Notes: generated by a model from the sequence alone, not told the origin. A stretch of 64,000 nt of DNA from Actinomadura sp. NBRC 104412 (GCF_030269515.1 NZ_BSTM01000005.1:226357-290356), one strand, 5' to 3'. Numbered from the stretch's first letter, positions 45,840-59,060 are shown. Program-made: numbers and translations.

Positions 45840-46601
45840 ATGCCCGACTCCCCCCGGTGGCGGCGAATCGTCGCCTGCGTCGTGCTGTCCCTGGTGAGCG
45901 TGGGCGGGTGTGGCGGCTCGTCCAGGACCACGACGCTCACCGTCCTGGCGGCCTCGTCCACCCAGGAGGTCCTGCAAGAGCTGGGCCTGGCGTACCAGCA
46001 CGAGCACCGCGGCACGCGCGTGCGGTCCTCCTTCGGAGGGTCGCAGGAGATGGCCGGGCGCCTGTCGGACCGCGAGCCCGCCGACGTCCTCGTCACGGCG
46101 GACGAGACCAGCATGAACGCGGCCGACGAGTACCTCACCGGGCGCCGACGGATCGTCGCGCACAACGCGATGACCATCGCCGTCGGCCCAGGCAACCCGC
46201 GCCGCATCCGGGGGTTGCAGGACCTCACCAAGCCTCGGCTGAGGATCGCGGTCGGCGCGGCCAACGTCCCCGCGGGGGCGTATGCGAGGCGGATCTTCCG
46301 GGACGCGGGCGTGACCGTACGGTGGACGTCCGAGGAGATCAGCGCACGCGCCGTCCTGGACCGGGTCCGCACGGGTGAGGCGGACGCCGGCCTGGTCTAC
46401 ATCACCGACCTGCGCTCCGCGGGCGCCGCCGTCAGCAGCGTCCCGATCCCCGCGAGCGACAACGTCACCGCGACCTATGTCGCGGCGGCCGTGAAGGAGA
46501 GCGACCACGAGAAGGAGGCGGCCTCCTTCGTGGCGTGGCTGACCTCCCCCACGGCCCGCTCGCTCTTCAACAAGTACGGCTTCGTCACGCCGCTCACGTG
46601 A
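45840..46601 (+). CDS. modA: Molybdate-type ABC substrate-binding lipoprotein, no permease nearby
   Basis: 253 residues. The signal peptide (RRIVACVVLSLVSVGGC) has a lipobox. The mature protein follows ModA: LTVLAASSTQEVLQELGLAY, FGGSQEMAGRLSDREPADVL, TADETSMNAADEYL and NVPAGAYARRIFRDAG. ModA binds molybdate or tungstate. Neither modB nor modC is adjacent; both neighbours point the other way, so this is an orphan binding protein in this window. It may work with a transporter elsewhere or bind another ligand. Confidence 0.88.
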   Translation: MPDSPRWRRIVACVVLSLVSVGGCGGSSRTTTLTVLAASSTQEVLQELGLAYQHEHRGTRVRSSFGGSQEMAGRLSDREPADVLVTADETSMNAADEYLTGRRRIVAHNAMTIAVGPGNPRRIRGLQDLTKPRLRIAVGAANVPAGAYARRIFRDAGVTVRWTSEEISARAVLDRVRTGEADAGLVYITDLRSAGAAVSSVPIPASDNVTATYVAAAVKESDHEKEAASFVAWLTSPTARSLFNKYGFVTPLT

Positions 46602-46620
46602 ACGGCAGGCGTGCCGGGGG

Positions 46621-47475
46621 CTATGCGGGCTTGGGGACGCTGACGATGGAGAAAGGGATCTCGCCGGAGTCGAGCACCGCTCGGGCCACCGGTTGCAGCA
46701 GCGTGACCAGTTCCTCTGGGTCGTCCAGCACCTGGTATGGCGGGGCGGCGAGCCGGTTGGTGCGCTCCTCGATCTCCTGGCGGAAGACCCGGCCCTTCTC
46801 GGTGATGGAGCCGTCCCCGTGCAGGAGTCCGCGTGCGGCGAGGCTGTCGACGGCGGCTTGCAGTTCCTCGGGTGTCCAGGCGCGTGTCCTGGTGATCGTG
46901 TCGAACGGCGTATCGGCCACCGCGGCCGCCAGCACGAGGGACTCGGCGCCGCCGATGCCCTCCGAGACGAGGATGGCGATATGGCCGTCGCCCCTGTGCT
47001 CACGCAAGGTGGCGCACGCCTGCCACAGCGCCTCCACCGGGTCTTCCGGCGTGGGCACGTCACGGTTGGCGCTGAACAGCGTGAACCCCGGGCTGTTCGC
47101 GGCCTCGATCACCTTGGACAGGAGCGGGTTCGCCTTGACGGCGACCTCGTCGACCGAGGGCGCGAGGCGGCGGAGCACCTTCGCGGCCGCTGCCTGCCGT
47201 GTTCGCAGGATCGTTTCGGGCGAGGCGAACGTCCATGCGTCCGGTATGGCCCGGCGCACCAGCCTCGGGTGGAACCCGTAGAACGTCGCCTCCACGACGC
47301 CGGGTGCCACAGGCCCCAAAGGGGCGGCACGGCCACCGAAGTAGCCCATCCAGTAACCCTTCAGGCCCACGTCCTTACTGGCCTGTATGGGCTCGGGGCA
47401 GAAGTAGGTGACGATGTGGATGGGTTCGATGGCGGTCCACAGGACGCGCGCGTAGGAGTCCTCCATGAACGGCAT
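46621..47475 (-). CDS. SCO6745-type family protein with predicted winged helix
   Basis: 284 residues resembling the SCO6745-like actinobacterial family: IEPIHIVTYFCPEP, GLKGYWMGYFGGRAAPLGPV, ATFYGFHPRLVRRAIPDAW, then TRTRAWTPEELQAAVDSLAA and TEKGRVFRQEIEERTN, a part that looks like a winged helix. Function is unknown, possibly ligand-sensing regulation. It is convergent with modA (19 bp gap). Confidence 0.8.
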   Translation of the reverse strand: MPFMEDSYARVLWTAIEPIHIVTYFCPEPIQASKDVGLKGYWMGYFGGRAAPLGPVAPGVVEATFYGFHPRLVRRAIPDAWTFASPETILRTRQAAAAKVLRRLAPSVDEVAVKANPLLSKVIEAANSPGFTLFSANRDVPTPEDPVEALWQACATLREHRGDGHIAILVSEGIGGAESLVLAAAVADTPFDTITRTRAWTPEELQAAVDSLAARGLLHGDGSITEKGRVFRQEIEERTNRLAAPPYQVLDDPEELVTLLQPVARAVLDSGEIPFSIVSVPKPA

Positions 47476-47511
47476 TCTGCCGCGCCCGACGCTTCAGAAC
47501 CAGATTCGGTT

Positions 47512-48887
<1,376 letters not shown>

Positions 48888-48973
48888 CTATCGCGGCTCC
48901 CGCCCGGCACGGCGGACGGTTCTGTCGGTGGGTAGCGATACGGTGACCATCAGTGAGAATCAGGAGGTGAAGG

Positions 48974-50119
48974 ATGGCGAGGGGGCGTTCTCCGGCGCTG
49001 CCGATCCTGATCGGCGCGGCGGCCACCATGGTGACGCTGGCCGGGCTGCGGGCCGCCTCCTCCGTCGTCGGCCCGATCTTCCTCGCGCTGGTGCTCGTCA
49101 TCGCGGTCAACCCGCTGCGCGCCTGGCTCGACCGGCACGGCGCCCCGCCCTGGGTCTGCGTCGCGGTACCGCTCACCACGGTGATCCTGCTCCTGCTCGG
49201 GCTGGGCGCCGCGCTGGCCGTCTCCCTCGCCGAGCTCGCCAACCTGCTGCCCGGCTATTCCGGCCAGTTCGACCGCCTGGTCGACGGCGCGTCCCGCGCC
49301 CTGGCCGAGCACGGCGTCGACGCGCGCAGGCTCCGCGAGTCCGCGGCCCGCCTCGACCCGGACCGGCTGTTCGGGTTCATCCAGGGCCTGCTGAACGGGC
49401 TGCTCAACGCCTCGTCGGCGATCCTGCTGATCGTGCTGGTGCTGGTCGGCATGTGCATCGACGCCACCGGCACCATCCGTCAGTTGGAGAAGCTGGCGGA
49501 CACCCGCCCCGAACTGGTCACCGCGCTCCGCGGCTTCGCCCGCGACACCGCGCGCTACCTGGTCGTCAGCACCGTCTTCGGCGCGATCGTCGCCGCCCTC
49601 GACACCGCCGTCCTGTACGGCTTCGACGTGCCGCTCCCGATCCTCTGGGGCCTGCTGGCGTTCCTCACCAACTACATCCCCAACGTGGGCTTCGTGATCG
49701 GCCTGGCCCCACCCGCGGCGCTGGCCCTTCTGGACGGCGGGGTGGCCACGATGCTGTGGGTCATCCTGGCCTACTGCGTCATCAACTTCGTCCTCCAGTC
49801 CCTGATCCAGCCCAAGTTCCTGGGTGACGCGGTGGGCCTGTCGTTCACCCTGGTCTCCATCTCCCTGATCCTCTGGTCGTGGGTCCTGGGCCCCCTGGGC
49901 GCCATCCTCGCCGTCCCCCTCAGCACCCTGGCCCGCGCCCTCCTGGTCGACCTCGACCCCTCGAAACGATGGCTCTACGGCCTCCTGAGCCCCGGAGCCG
50001 AACGCCGCCACCAGGACCGCCTGCAAGCCCTGTCCAACCAGCCCACCCAACCCCCCGAGCGAGGCCCACCCCCCGGAGTAGGCAACCGCCGGCACCCGCG
50101 CGACCCGCCTACAAGCTGA
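48974..50119 (+). CDS. AI-2E family transporter
   Basis: 381 residues with about eight helices in the AI-2E pattern (LVIAVNPLRAWLDRHGAP; LAFLTNYIPNVGFVIGLAPP; LIQPKFLGDAVGLSFTLVSI; GPLGAILAVPLSTLARALLV) and a hydrophilic Pro-rich tail. The family includes TqsA and Na+/H+ antiporters; the substrate here is unknown. GGAGGTGAAGG precedes the ATG. The 3' end overlaps the convergent peptidase gene by 11 bp. Confidence 0.9.
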   Translation: MARGRSPALPILIGAAATMVTLAGLRAASSVVGPIFLALVLVIAVNPLRAWLDRHGAPPWVCVAVPLTTVILLLLGLGAALAVSLAELANLLPGYSGQFDRLVDGASRALAEHGVDARRLRESAARLDPDRLFGFIQGLLNGLLNASSAILLIVLVLVGMCIDATGTIRQLEKLADTRPELVTALRGFARDTARYLVVSTVFGAIVAALDTAVLYGFDVPLPILWGLLAFLTNYIPNVGFVIGLAPPAALALLDGGVATMLWVILAYCVINFVLQSLIQPKFLGDAVGLSFTLVSISLILWSWVLGPLGAILAVPLSTLARALLVDLDPSKRWLYGLLSPGAERRHQDRLQALSNQPTQPPERGPPPGVGNRRHPRDPPTS

Positions 50120-51431
50120 AGTCGCGGTCGCCGAACGGCCCGATCACGGTGAGGGCCTGGGGCGCGGTGAGAACGGCCTGGGCGACCGCGCGGATGTCGT
50201 CGGGCGTGACGGCGTCGACCTTGGAGAGGACCTCGTCCACCGGCAGCAGCGACTCGTACACCAGCTCGCTCTTGCCGATGCGGCTCATCCTGGACCCGCT
50301 GTCCTCCAGGCCCAGCACCATCGCGCCGCGCATCTGGCCCTTGCCGCGTTCGAGCTCCTCGCCCTCGATGCCACGGTCGGCGATGCGGGCGATCTCGTCC
50401 CGGCAGATCGACAGCACCTCGTCGACCTTGCCGTGCCGGCAGCCCGCGTACACCCCGAAGATCCCCGTGTCGGCGTAGTGGGAGGTGTAGCTGTAGACCG
50501 AGTACGCCAGTCCGCGCCGCTCGCGGACCTCCTGGAACAGCCGGGACGACATCCCGCCGCCCAAGGCCGCGTTCAGCACGCCCAAGGCGAACCGCCGGTC
50601 GTCGGTCCGGGCGACGCCGACGCCGCCGAGGATCACGTGGGCCTGCTCGGTGTCCTTGTCGACGACCCGCACCGCGGGCGACGCGGGCACCGGCTCACCG
50701 CCGATCCGCGGCTCGAAAGGCCGCGCGTCACCGGTCAGATGCTCCTCGAACGCCTCGGCGACCAGCCGGACCACCTGTTCGTGCTGGACGTTGCCGGCGA
50801 CGGCGACCACCAGGTTCGGAGGGACGTAGTGCCGGCGGTAGTAGTCGTGGATCCGGTCCCGCGTCAGCGCGTTGATCGAGTCGACGGTCCCGAGGATGGG
50901 ACGGCCCAGCGGCACGTCCCCGTACAGGGCCGTGGAGAACTCGTCGTGGATCAGGTCCCCGGGGTCGTCGTCGCGCATGTGGATCTCTTCGAGGATCACC
51001 CCGCGCTCGGCCTCCACGTCCTCGGGCCGGTTCAGCGAGGAGGCCACCATGTCGGAGACCACGTCCACGGCCAGCGGCAGGTCGGCGTCCAGCACCCGCG
51101 CGTAGTAGCACGTGTACTCCTTGGCGGTGAACGCGTTGAGGTCCCCGCCGACCGCGTCGATCGCCGCGGAGATCTCCAGCGCGGACCGCCGCCGCGTCCC
51201 CTTGAACAGCACGTGCTCCAGGTAATGGCTGGCGCCGGCGTCCTCCACGGACTCGTCCCTGGACCCGACCCCCGCCCAGACCCCGAACGCGGCCGACCGC
51301 ACGGTCGGCATCGTCTCGGTGATCACCCGCAGCCCGCCGGGCAGCACGGTCCGGCGCACCACGCCGGCACCGCCCTCGCCGGGGTGGATCGTCTCGGTGG
51401 TGCCGGGTTCCTGCACCATGGCCGACTGCAT
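50109..51431 (-). CDS. M16-family zinc peptidase
   Basis: About 440 residues. The inverted zinc motif HYLEH is near residue 67, with the distal glutamate in AERGVILEEIHMR about 75 residues on, as in mitochondrial processing peptidase-like M16B enzymes. GGGMSSRLFQEVRERRGLAY is the conserved C-terminal motif. In many bacteria this gene follows pnp, as here. ATG 51431 is chosen; 51461 and 51419 are alternatives. The next 990 bp toward pnp hold repeats and no supported gene. Confidence 0.92.
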   Translation of the reverse strand: MQSAMVQEPGTTETIHPGEGGAGVVRRTVLPGGLRVITETMPTVRSAAFGVWAGVGSRDESVEDAGASHYLEHVLFKGTRRRSALEISAAIDAVGGDLNAFTAKEYTCYYARVLDADLPLAVDVVSDMVASSLNRPEDVEAERGVILEEIHMRDDDPGDLIHDEFSTALYGDVPLGRPILGTVDSINALTRDRIHDYYRRHYVPPNLVVAVAGNVQHEQVVRLVAEAFEEHLTGDARPFEPRIGGEPVPASPAVRVVDKDTEQAHVILGGVGVARTDDRRFALGVLNAALGGGMSSRLFQEVRERRGLAYSVYSYTSHYADTGIFGVYAGCRHGKVDEVLSICRDEIARIADRGIEGEELERGKGQMRGAMVLGLEDSGSRMSRIGKSELVYESLLPVDEVLSKVDAVTPDDIRAVAQAVLTAPQALTVIGPFGDRDFSL

Positions 51432-51840
51432 CACAGGTGGCTCTCCATCATCGATCGACAAACGCTACCGAACTACCGCCGAACCCCAGCCCGGCCAGCA
51501 CGAACAGCCCACCCGACCACAGGCCGAAGCACCCCAACCATGGTGCCACCTCCAGCCACCCCACAATCCCACCCACAAAACCCCCGCCCACACCGCAACC
51601 CAGCAGCACACCCCATCCCAACCAACCACCATCCGTACACCCACCCCGGCGAACCCACCGGCGAACGCAGCCAGAACCTCCCACATCGCCCCGAGCGCAG
51701 ACCCGCCCCCACAGTCCGCAGCACCCGTTCCACCGCCACCGCAGGAAGTCGTCCATTGCAGCCACCAGCCCAGCAGCAACGCTGCCTTACCGCCTGCGCC
51801 CGCACCACCGCCCAATTCGGAACGGGTAACACGATTGCCA

Positions 51841-51895
51841 GCGCTTCGCGCAGCAAGCGGGCGACCTCACCCATGGCCAACGCGCGCGGCAGCCG
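51841..51895. repeat. 55 bp direct repeat, copy 1 (from the pnp 3' region)
   Basis: The sequence starting GCGCTTCGCGCAGCAAGCGG is exactly repeated at 52179-52233, 338 bp to the right. On the minus strand it reads like GEVARLLREA and aligns loosely with pnp codons for [10 protein letters not shown], so it appears to be a decayed pnp fragment. DNA to the left (51460-51830) is C/A-rich and non-coding in my view. Confidence 0.7.
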
Positions 51896-52029
51896 TCAAC
51901 GTGGTACGGACATGAGCGGAGGAGGCTGATCGACGCGAAGCCCGCACCGGTCGCCGTTGGGCCAGTGACTGACTCGCGCGGCCTAGCCGGGTGAGCAGGG
52001 GAGGCAACCTCCGAAAAGGCGACCGGCCT

Positions 52030-52233
52030 GCGCTCCGCGCAAGTCGGTCGGAAGGGTGGTTACGCGGCTCAGGTATTGCACTGGGCCTCGTCCGTAAGCC
52101 ACGGCACGGGCGGCGTTCACCGAACTCGCTGCCGCGGACAGGGCGGGACCGTCGTCCTTCGGGAGCCGCGGCTCGTTTGCGCTTCGCGCAGCAAGCGGGC
52201 GACCTCACCCATGGCCAACGCGCGCGGCAGCCG
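52030..52233 (-). pseudogene. Decayed copy of the pnp 3' end, including repeat copy 2
   Basis: The minus strand here ends TDEAQCNT-stop at 52069, against STDEAQRNT-stop of the true pnp at 52421, a shift of 352 bp. The preceding bases align with the Arg-rich pnp tail apart from an internal gap of about 30 bases, and the downstream GAAAAGGCGACCGGCCTGCG and GGGTGGTTA-GCGGCTCAGGT are shared with the true downstream region. Positions 52179-52233 repeat 51841-51895 exactly. It is a tandem partial duplication that has degraded. Confidence 0.72.
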
Positions 52234-52420
52234 CCGACGTGGTCTGGACGCGGGGGAAGTTGAGGGAGGTAAGGGGTGATCGGGCCAGGCGAGGCCGGGG
52301 CGGTCGGTGTTGGGGCAGTGGATCGGCTTGCGCGGCGCGATCGGGTGAGAAGGGCGATCCCTGAAAAGGCGACCGGCCTGCGCTGGGCGCGCAGGCCGGC
52401 CGGATGGGTGGTTATGCGGC

Positions 52421-54757
<2,337 letters not shown>

Positions 54758-55208
54758 GGGGAAACCTCCTCAGGTTCCGGTCGTTTCCCGCGGTCTTCTG
54801 CCGTGGCTTCGCGCAGTGCCGGTCTTCGATCGAAGCGCCCGGATCCGCGGCCACCGCCGGGACGGGGCATGATCCGGAAGCCACTACCGAGGACCGGCCG
54901 CACCAGGGCGGGTATCCGCGGTTTCCGTTTGTCCAGTTGTACGGGATTGAGGTTCAGTTGTACCGGGCCGAGCGTCCGAATGACCGGTCACGGCCCCTCC
55001 GGCACCCACGGGTCCCGGGTCTTGCGTACCGGCCCGCCAGCGTCCCTCGCAACCCCACAGGACGCCATAGCGCCGGTTTTGCGGCTTTGGTCTGGCAAAA
55101 TCCCGCCGACCAAAGCCCACGTTGTCACGGCACCGCCCAACTCCGCCCGCCGGCGAACGCGGCCCTCACAAGCCGCACACCCGGCAGGCCCGGCGGCCAC
55201 GGATCTCA

Positions 55209-56420
55209 GATCCGCACCAGGTCCCGACCCGCCCGTGCGCCGTAAAGCCGCCGCGAACCTCCGTTCACCACAGCCTCACGACCGCCGCGTGCCCTGGGAC
55301 CCGCCACAAACCTCAGCCCGCCGCAGACCCAGCCTGCACCAGATCCCGACCCGCCGCGAACCTCGGCCCACAGCGTGACGCGACCTGCCACAAGCCGCCG
55401 GCCGCCACAGACCCAGCCTGCACCACATCCCGGCCCGCCGCGCACCGCGAAACCGCCGCGAACATCCGTCCGCCACAGCCCCACGGCCACCGTAAGACGC
55501 TACGGATCTCGGCCCGCCGCGTGCTGCGGTCAACCACCGACCGCGACCCGCCGCAAATCCAGCCTGTGCCGGACCCCGACCCGCCGCGAACCGTGAAGCC
55601 GCAGCGAACATCCGTCCGCCGCAACCCCGCGACCGCCGCGAGCCCCGGATCCAGGACGGACCCCGGTCCACCGCACGCCGCGATCGATCACCGACCGCGA
55701 TCTGCCACAGACCCAGCCTGCACCAGATCCCGACCCGCCGCGAACCTCGGCCCACGGCGTGACGCGACCTGCCACAAGCCGCCGGCCGCCACAGACCCAG
55801 CCTGTGCCGGAGCCTGACCCGCCGCGCGCCGCATGGCCGCTGCGAACATTCGTCCGCCACAGCCCCACGGCCGCCGCGAGCCCAGGATCCAGAACGGACC
55901 CCGGTCCGCCGCATGCCGCGGTCAACCACCCACCGCGACCCGCCACAGGTCCAGCCTGCACCAGACCCTGACCCGCCGCGTGCCGCGAAGCCGCCGCGAA
56001 CATCCATCCGCCACGGCCGCCGCGAGCCCAGGATCCAGAACGGACCCCGGTCCGCCGCATGCCGCGATCGATCACCGACCGCGATCTGCCACAGACCCAG
56101 CCTGCACCAGATCCCGACCCGCCGCGCGCCGCATGGCCGCTGCGAACATTCGTTCGCTGCAACCCCACGACCGCTACGAGCCCTGGACCGGCCGCGAACA
56201 TTGGCCCACGGCGTGACGCGACCTGCCGCGAGCCGCTGGTCGCCGCAGATCCAGGCCGCGCCGAGCCCTGACCCACCGCACGCCGCGAAGCCGCTGCGGA
56301 CTTTCGTTCGCCGTGGCCTTGCGACCGCTGTGCGTTCCGGGATCCGCCGCCGCTTGGACCCAGAGCCGCCGCGTGCCCGGATCTATGGCGGACCTCCGTC
56401 CGCCACGGATTCTGTCGCGG
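55209..56420. repeat. Degenerate higher-order tandem repeat array between rpsO and pnp
   Basis: A motif like AGCCTGCACCAGATCCCGAC recurs at 55209 (variant), 55331, 55415, 55561, 55715, 55799, 55953, 56099 and 56253 (variant), giving spacings of 122, 84, 146, 154, 84, 154, 146 and 154 bp. The two 84 bp units (55331-55414, 55715-55798) differ at one base. The longer units share GGATCCAGAACGGACCCCGG and CGATCGATCACCGACCGCGA. The spacings are not multiples of three overall, so no single reading frame is kept, although long open frames exist because stops are rare. The rest of 54758-56704 shows no supported gene. Confidence 0.8.
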
Positions 56421-56704
56421 GCGTCCGTGTGGACGCCGGGCTCTTATGAGTCCTACCCGGAGAGCCGTGGCCCTACAAACACCGCCTTGGCTGAACGCGA
56501 CGGTGTTGCGAAGCCGCAACCTGGGCGGTTCATAGGGTTCGCCCGAACAGGCACATGCCGCGCGGGTTGGCGGTCGACCGGCCCTTGGCCTGTCCACGGC
56601 GTTGCCGCGAATGCCGTAACTCTGTTTTGCGCAATCTTACGCGGCGTGGGGCGTTGTGCGTCACAACCCTGGCGGCTGGGGACGCCTCTGTGTGGCGTAC
56701 GGAA

Positions 56705-56732
56705 AAGGGAGCGGCCCCGGGGTCGCTCCCTT
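56705..56732 (-). terminator. Intrinsic terminator of rpsO
   Basis: Arms AAGGGAGCG/CGCTCCCTT around a GC-rich 10-base loop, starting five bases past the rpsO stop. On the minus strand the hairpin is followed by TTTTCC, a short U-tract. This would separate rpsO from the repeat array and pnp. Confidence 0.8.
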
Positions 56733-56737
56733 GTTCG

Positions 56738-57007
56738 CTACCGGCGCAGGCCCAGGCGTTCGATCAGGCGGCGGTAGCGGTTGATGTCCTTGTTGGCGAG
56801 GTACTTCAGGAGACGGCGACGCTGGCCGACCAGCAGCAGGAGGCCGCGGCGGCTGTGGTGGTCGTGCTTGTGCTCCTTGAGGTGCTCGGTGAGATCGTTG
56901 ATCCGCCGGGTCAGCAGCGCGACCTGGACCTCCGGGGATCCGGTGTCACCCTCACTGGTCGCGTACTCGGCGATGATCTGCTTCTTGGTGGCGGTGTCGA
57001 GCGACAC
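56738..57007 (-). CDS. rpsO: 30S ribosomal protein uS15
   Basis: 89 residues, the exact family length. [60 protein letters not shown] and [20 protein letters not shown] are S15 hallmarks. It binds 16S rRNA in the central domain. GTG 57007 has AAGGAG upstream. Confidence 0.97.
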   Translation of the reverse strand: MSLDTATKKQIIAEYATSEGDTGSPEVQVALLTRRINDLTEHLKEHKHDHHSRRGLLLLVGQRRRLLKYLANKDINRYRRLIERLGLRR

Positions 57008-57165
57008 GAGGCTCCTTCGATGGGTCGTCAACCCGCAGATCCCGCGCGGTGGGGCACGGCGGTCCGCGTGGTGCGTGGAAGATGGGGCGGCCGCATGAGG
57101 GTGCAGCACGCCAAAGCCGGGGCCTTCCCCGGCGACTCTTCACCGTACCATGGCGGCGCCGCGGG

Positions 57166-58110
57166 TCAGGACGAGGTGATCTCGCGGGCCCGGACGACGT
57201 CGCGGTGCATCTCCTCGATCAGGGCGTCGATCGAGTCGAACTTCAGCGTGTCGCGGATCCGCGCCTGGAAGTCGACCGCCATGTGCTCGCCGTACAGGTC
57301 CAGGTCGTCACGGTCCAGGGCGTACGCCTCGACGGTGCGCTCGCCGCCCTCGAAGGTCGGGTTGGTGCCGATGGAGATCGCGGCGGGCCAGCTGAAGTCG
57401 GGATAGCGGGCGGAGTCGCATACCAGGCGGCCCGCGTAGACCCCGTCGGCGGGGATGGCGGTGTGCGGAAGCGTCTCGAGGTTGGCGGTGGGGAACCCGA
57501 GAGCCCGCCCCCTCTGGTGGCCGCGCACCACCACGCCCTCGACCCGGTGGGGACGGCCCAGCGCGTGCGCGGCGTCCTCCACGGCACCGGCGTTGAGCCT
57601 GGAGCGGATGTAGGTGGAGGAGATCGTGTCGCCGTTGGCGACCAGCGGCATGCCCACGGCGGTGAAGTCGTACTTCTCGCCGAGCTGGATCAACAGCGCC
57701 ACGTCGCCCTTGGCGCGGTGCCCGAAGCGGAAGTCCTCCCCCACGATCACGTGTGCCGCGTGCAGCCGGTCGACCAGGACCGACTGGACGAACTCGTCCG
57801 GCGGCACCTTGGACAGCTGCAGCGTGAACGGGACGACGGCCACGGCGTCGGTGCCCAGACCTTCGAGGAGTTCGACGCGGCGGCGGGTGGAGGTCAGCAG
57901 CGGCGGGTGGGTGCCGGGACGCACCACCTCGTCCGGATGCGGGTCAAAGGTGATCACCACCGAGCGCAGCCCGCGCTCGCGGGCCGTCTGGGCGGCGCTG
58001 CGGACGATCCGCTGGTGCCCGCGGTGCACACCGTCGAACACTCCGATCGTCACGACCGATCTGCCCCAGTCGGCGGGAACCTCGTCGAGGCCATGCCAGC
58101 GCCGCACCAT
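57166..58110 (-). CDS. ribF: Bifunctional riboflavin kinase / FAD synthetase
   Basis: 314 residues. The N-terminal adenylyltransferase has GVFDGVHRGHQRIV near residue 23 and STYIRSRL; the C-terminal flavokinase has GRALGFPTANLE and TVEAYALDRDDLDLYGE. It converts riboflavin to FMN and FAD. It lies upstream of rpsO on the same strand. No FMN riboswitch is seen before it. Confidence 0.96.
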   Translation of the reverse strand: MVRRWHGLDEVPADWGRSVVTIGVFDGVHRGHQRIVRSAAQTARERGLRSVVITFDPHPDEVVRPGTHPPLLTSTRRRVELLEGLGTDAVAVVPFTLQLSKVPPDEFVQSVLVDRLHAAHVIVGEDFRFGHRAKGDVALLIQLGEKYDFTAVGMPLVANGDTISSTYIRSRLNAGAVEDAAHALGRPHRVEGVVVRGHQRGRALGFPTANLETLPHTAIPADGVYAGRLVCDSARYPDFSWPAAISIGTNPTFEGGERTVEAYALDRDDLDLYGEHMAVDFQARIRDTLKFDSIDALIEEMHRDVVRAREITSS

Positions 58111-58242
58111 GCTCTCCCTGAGTTCGACCTGCCTGCCGGTCTGTCTCGTCTTCAGACGCCTTAAAGACTGCCATGCGGCTCGGTTGCGGGGTGTACGCGG
58201 GGCGGGTGTCTTGATTCTACCCGCCGGTAACGGCCCCGATGC

Positions 58243-59004
58243 TCAGGCCGACTGGTAGATGACCAAAGACACGGCGATGTACTGCATGATGTACGCGGCC
58301 AGCGTGCAGGCGTGGAAGACCTCATGGAAGCCGAACCACCGCGGGGACGGGTCGGGACGGCGAAGCCCGTAGACGACACCGCCCACGCTGTACGCGACGC
58401 CTCCCAAGGCCACCAGGACACAGGCCGCGACCCCGGCGCCCTCCAGGAACTGGGGCATGAACAGCACCGCGACCCAGCCCAGCGCGATGTAGAGGGTGAC
58501 GTACAGCCAGCGCGGCGCGGCGACCCAGGTGATGCGGAAGACGACGCCGGCGATCGCGCCCGTCCAGATGACGGTGAGCACGACGGCGCGGACGGCGCCG
58601 TCCAGGGCGACGACGGCGAACGGGGTGTAGGTGCCCGCGATGATCAGGTAGATGTTGGCGTGGTCGAAGCGCCGCAGTACCTCCAGGAGCCGGGTGGACC
58701 GTTGCCGGTGGTAGGTGCCGGAGATCCCGAAGAGCAGGCCGGACGTCGCGACGTACACGGCGGAGGCCAGCCGGGCGGACAGCGTGGGCCCGAGCGCGAT
58801 CAGGACGAGCCCCGCGAGCAGGACGGCGGGGAAGGCGCCCAGGTGAAGCCAGCCGCGCAGGCGGGGCCTGGTCGGCGACGCGGCCTCCGGTTCCGGGCCG
58901 GGCATGGCGCGGACGGCGGCGGGGGGTTCGGCCTCTCGCGCGTCCCGGTCGCCGGTCTGGGCCTCGGTCGAAGACGCAGTGAATCGGTGGCTGTGCGGTG
59001 TCAC
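58243..59004 (-). CDS. trhA: Hemolysin III / TrhA-family membrane protein
   Basis: About 253 residues with seven helices. RRFDHANIYLIIAGTYTPF and FGFHEVFHACTLAAYIMQY carry the conserved His/Asp metal-site residues of the PAQR-like hemolysin III family; TrhA is linked to membrane energy homeostasis. GTG 59004 has AGGAGG upstream; ATG 59019 is an alternative. An AACCTACG-GTAA-CGTAGGTT palindrome just upstream suggests TetR-type repression. Confidence 0.9.
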   Translation of the reverse strand: MTPHSHRFTASSTEAQTGDRDAREAEPPAAVRAMPGPEPEAASPTRPRLRGWLHLGAFPAVLLAGLVLIALGPTLSARLASAVYVATSGLLFGISGTYHRQRSTRLLEVLRRFDHANIYLIIAGTYTPFAVVALDGAVRAVVLTVIWTGAIAGVVFRITWVAAPRWLYVTLYIALGWVAVLFMPQFLEGAGVAACVLVALGGVAYSVGGVVYGLRRPDPSPRWFGFHEVFHACTLAAYIMQYIAVSLVIYQSA

Positions 59005-59024
59005 TGGCGACCTCCTCACTCAAC

Positions 59025-59060
59025 AACCTACGGTAACGTAGGTTACGCGACCGTAGGTTA
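59025..59060. promoter_or_regulatory. TetR-type operator upstream of trhA
   Basis: A perfect dyad AACCTACG-GTAA-CGTAGGTT (59025-59044) followed by a third half-site CGTAGGTTA at 59052-59060. It overlaps the expected promoter of trhA. This CGTAGG-type palindrome resembles TetR-family operators; no TetR gene lies in the window. Confidence 0.65.

Noticed and set aside
51448-51815. Possible small membrane protein on the minus strand left of the pnp echoes
   Set aside because: Two overlapping frames each give Gly/Trp/Val-rich hydrophobic stretches simply because the strand is G/T-rich; no good start and a frame change would be needed. It may be a relic but cannot be supported.
55209-56420. CRISPR array
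   Set aside because: Units of 84 and about 150 bp are degenerate throughout, with no short constant repeat and unique spacers, and no cas gene is present.
55530-56597. Possible 355-residue Gly/Arg-rich repeat protein on the minus strand
   Set aside because: Repeat spacings of 146 and 154 bp shift the frame between units, several frames are open together, and no ribosome site or family sign supports it.
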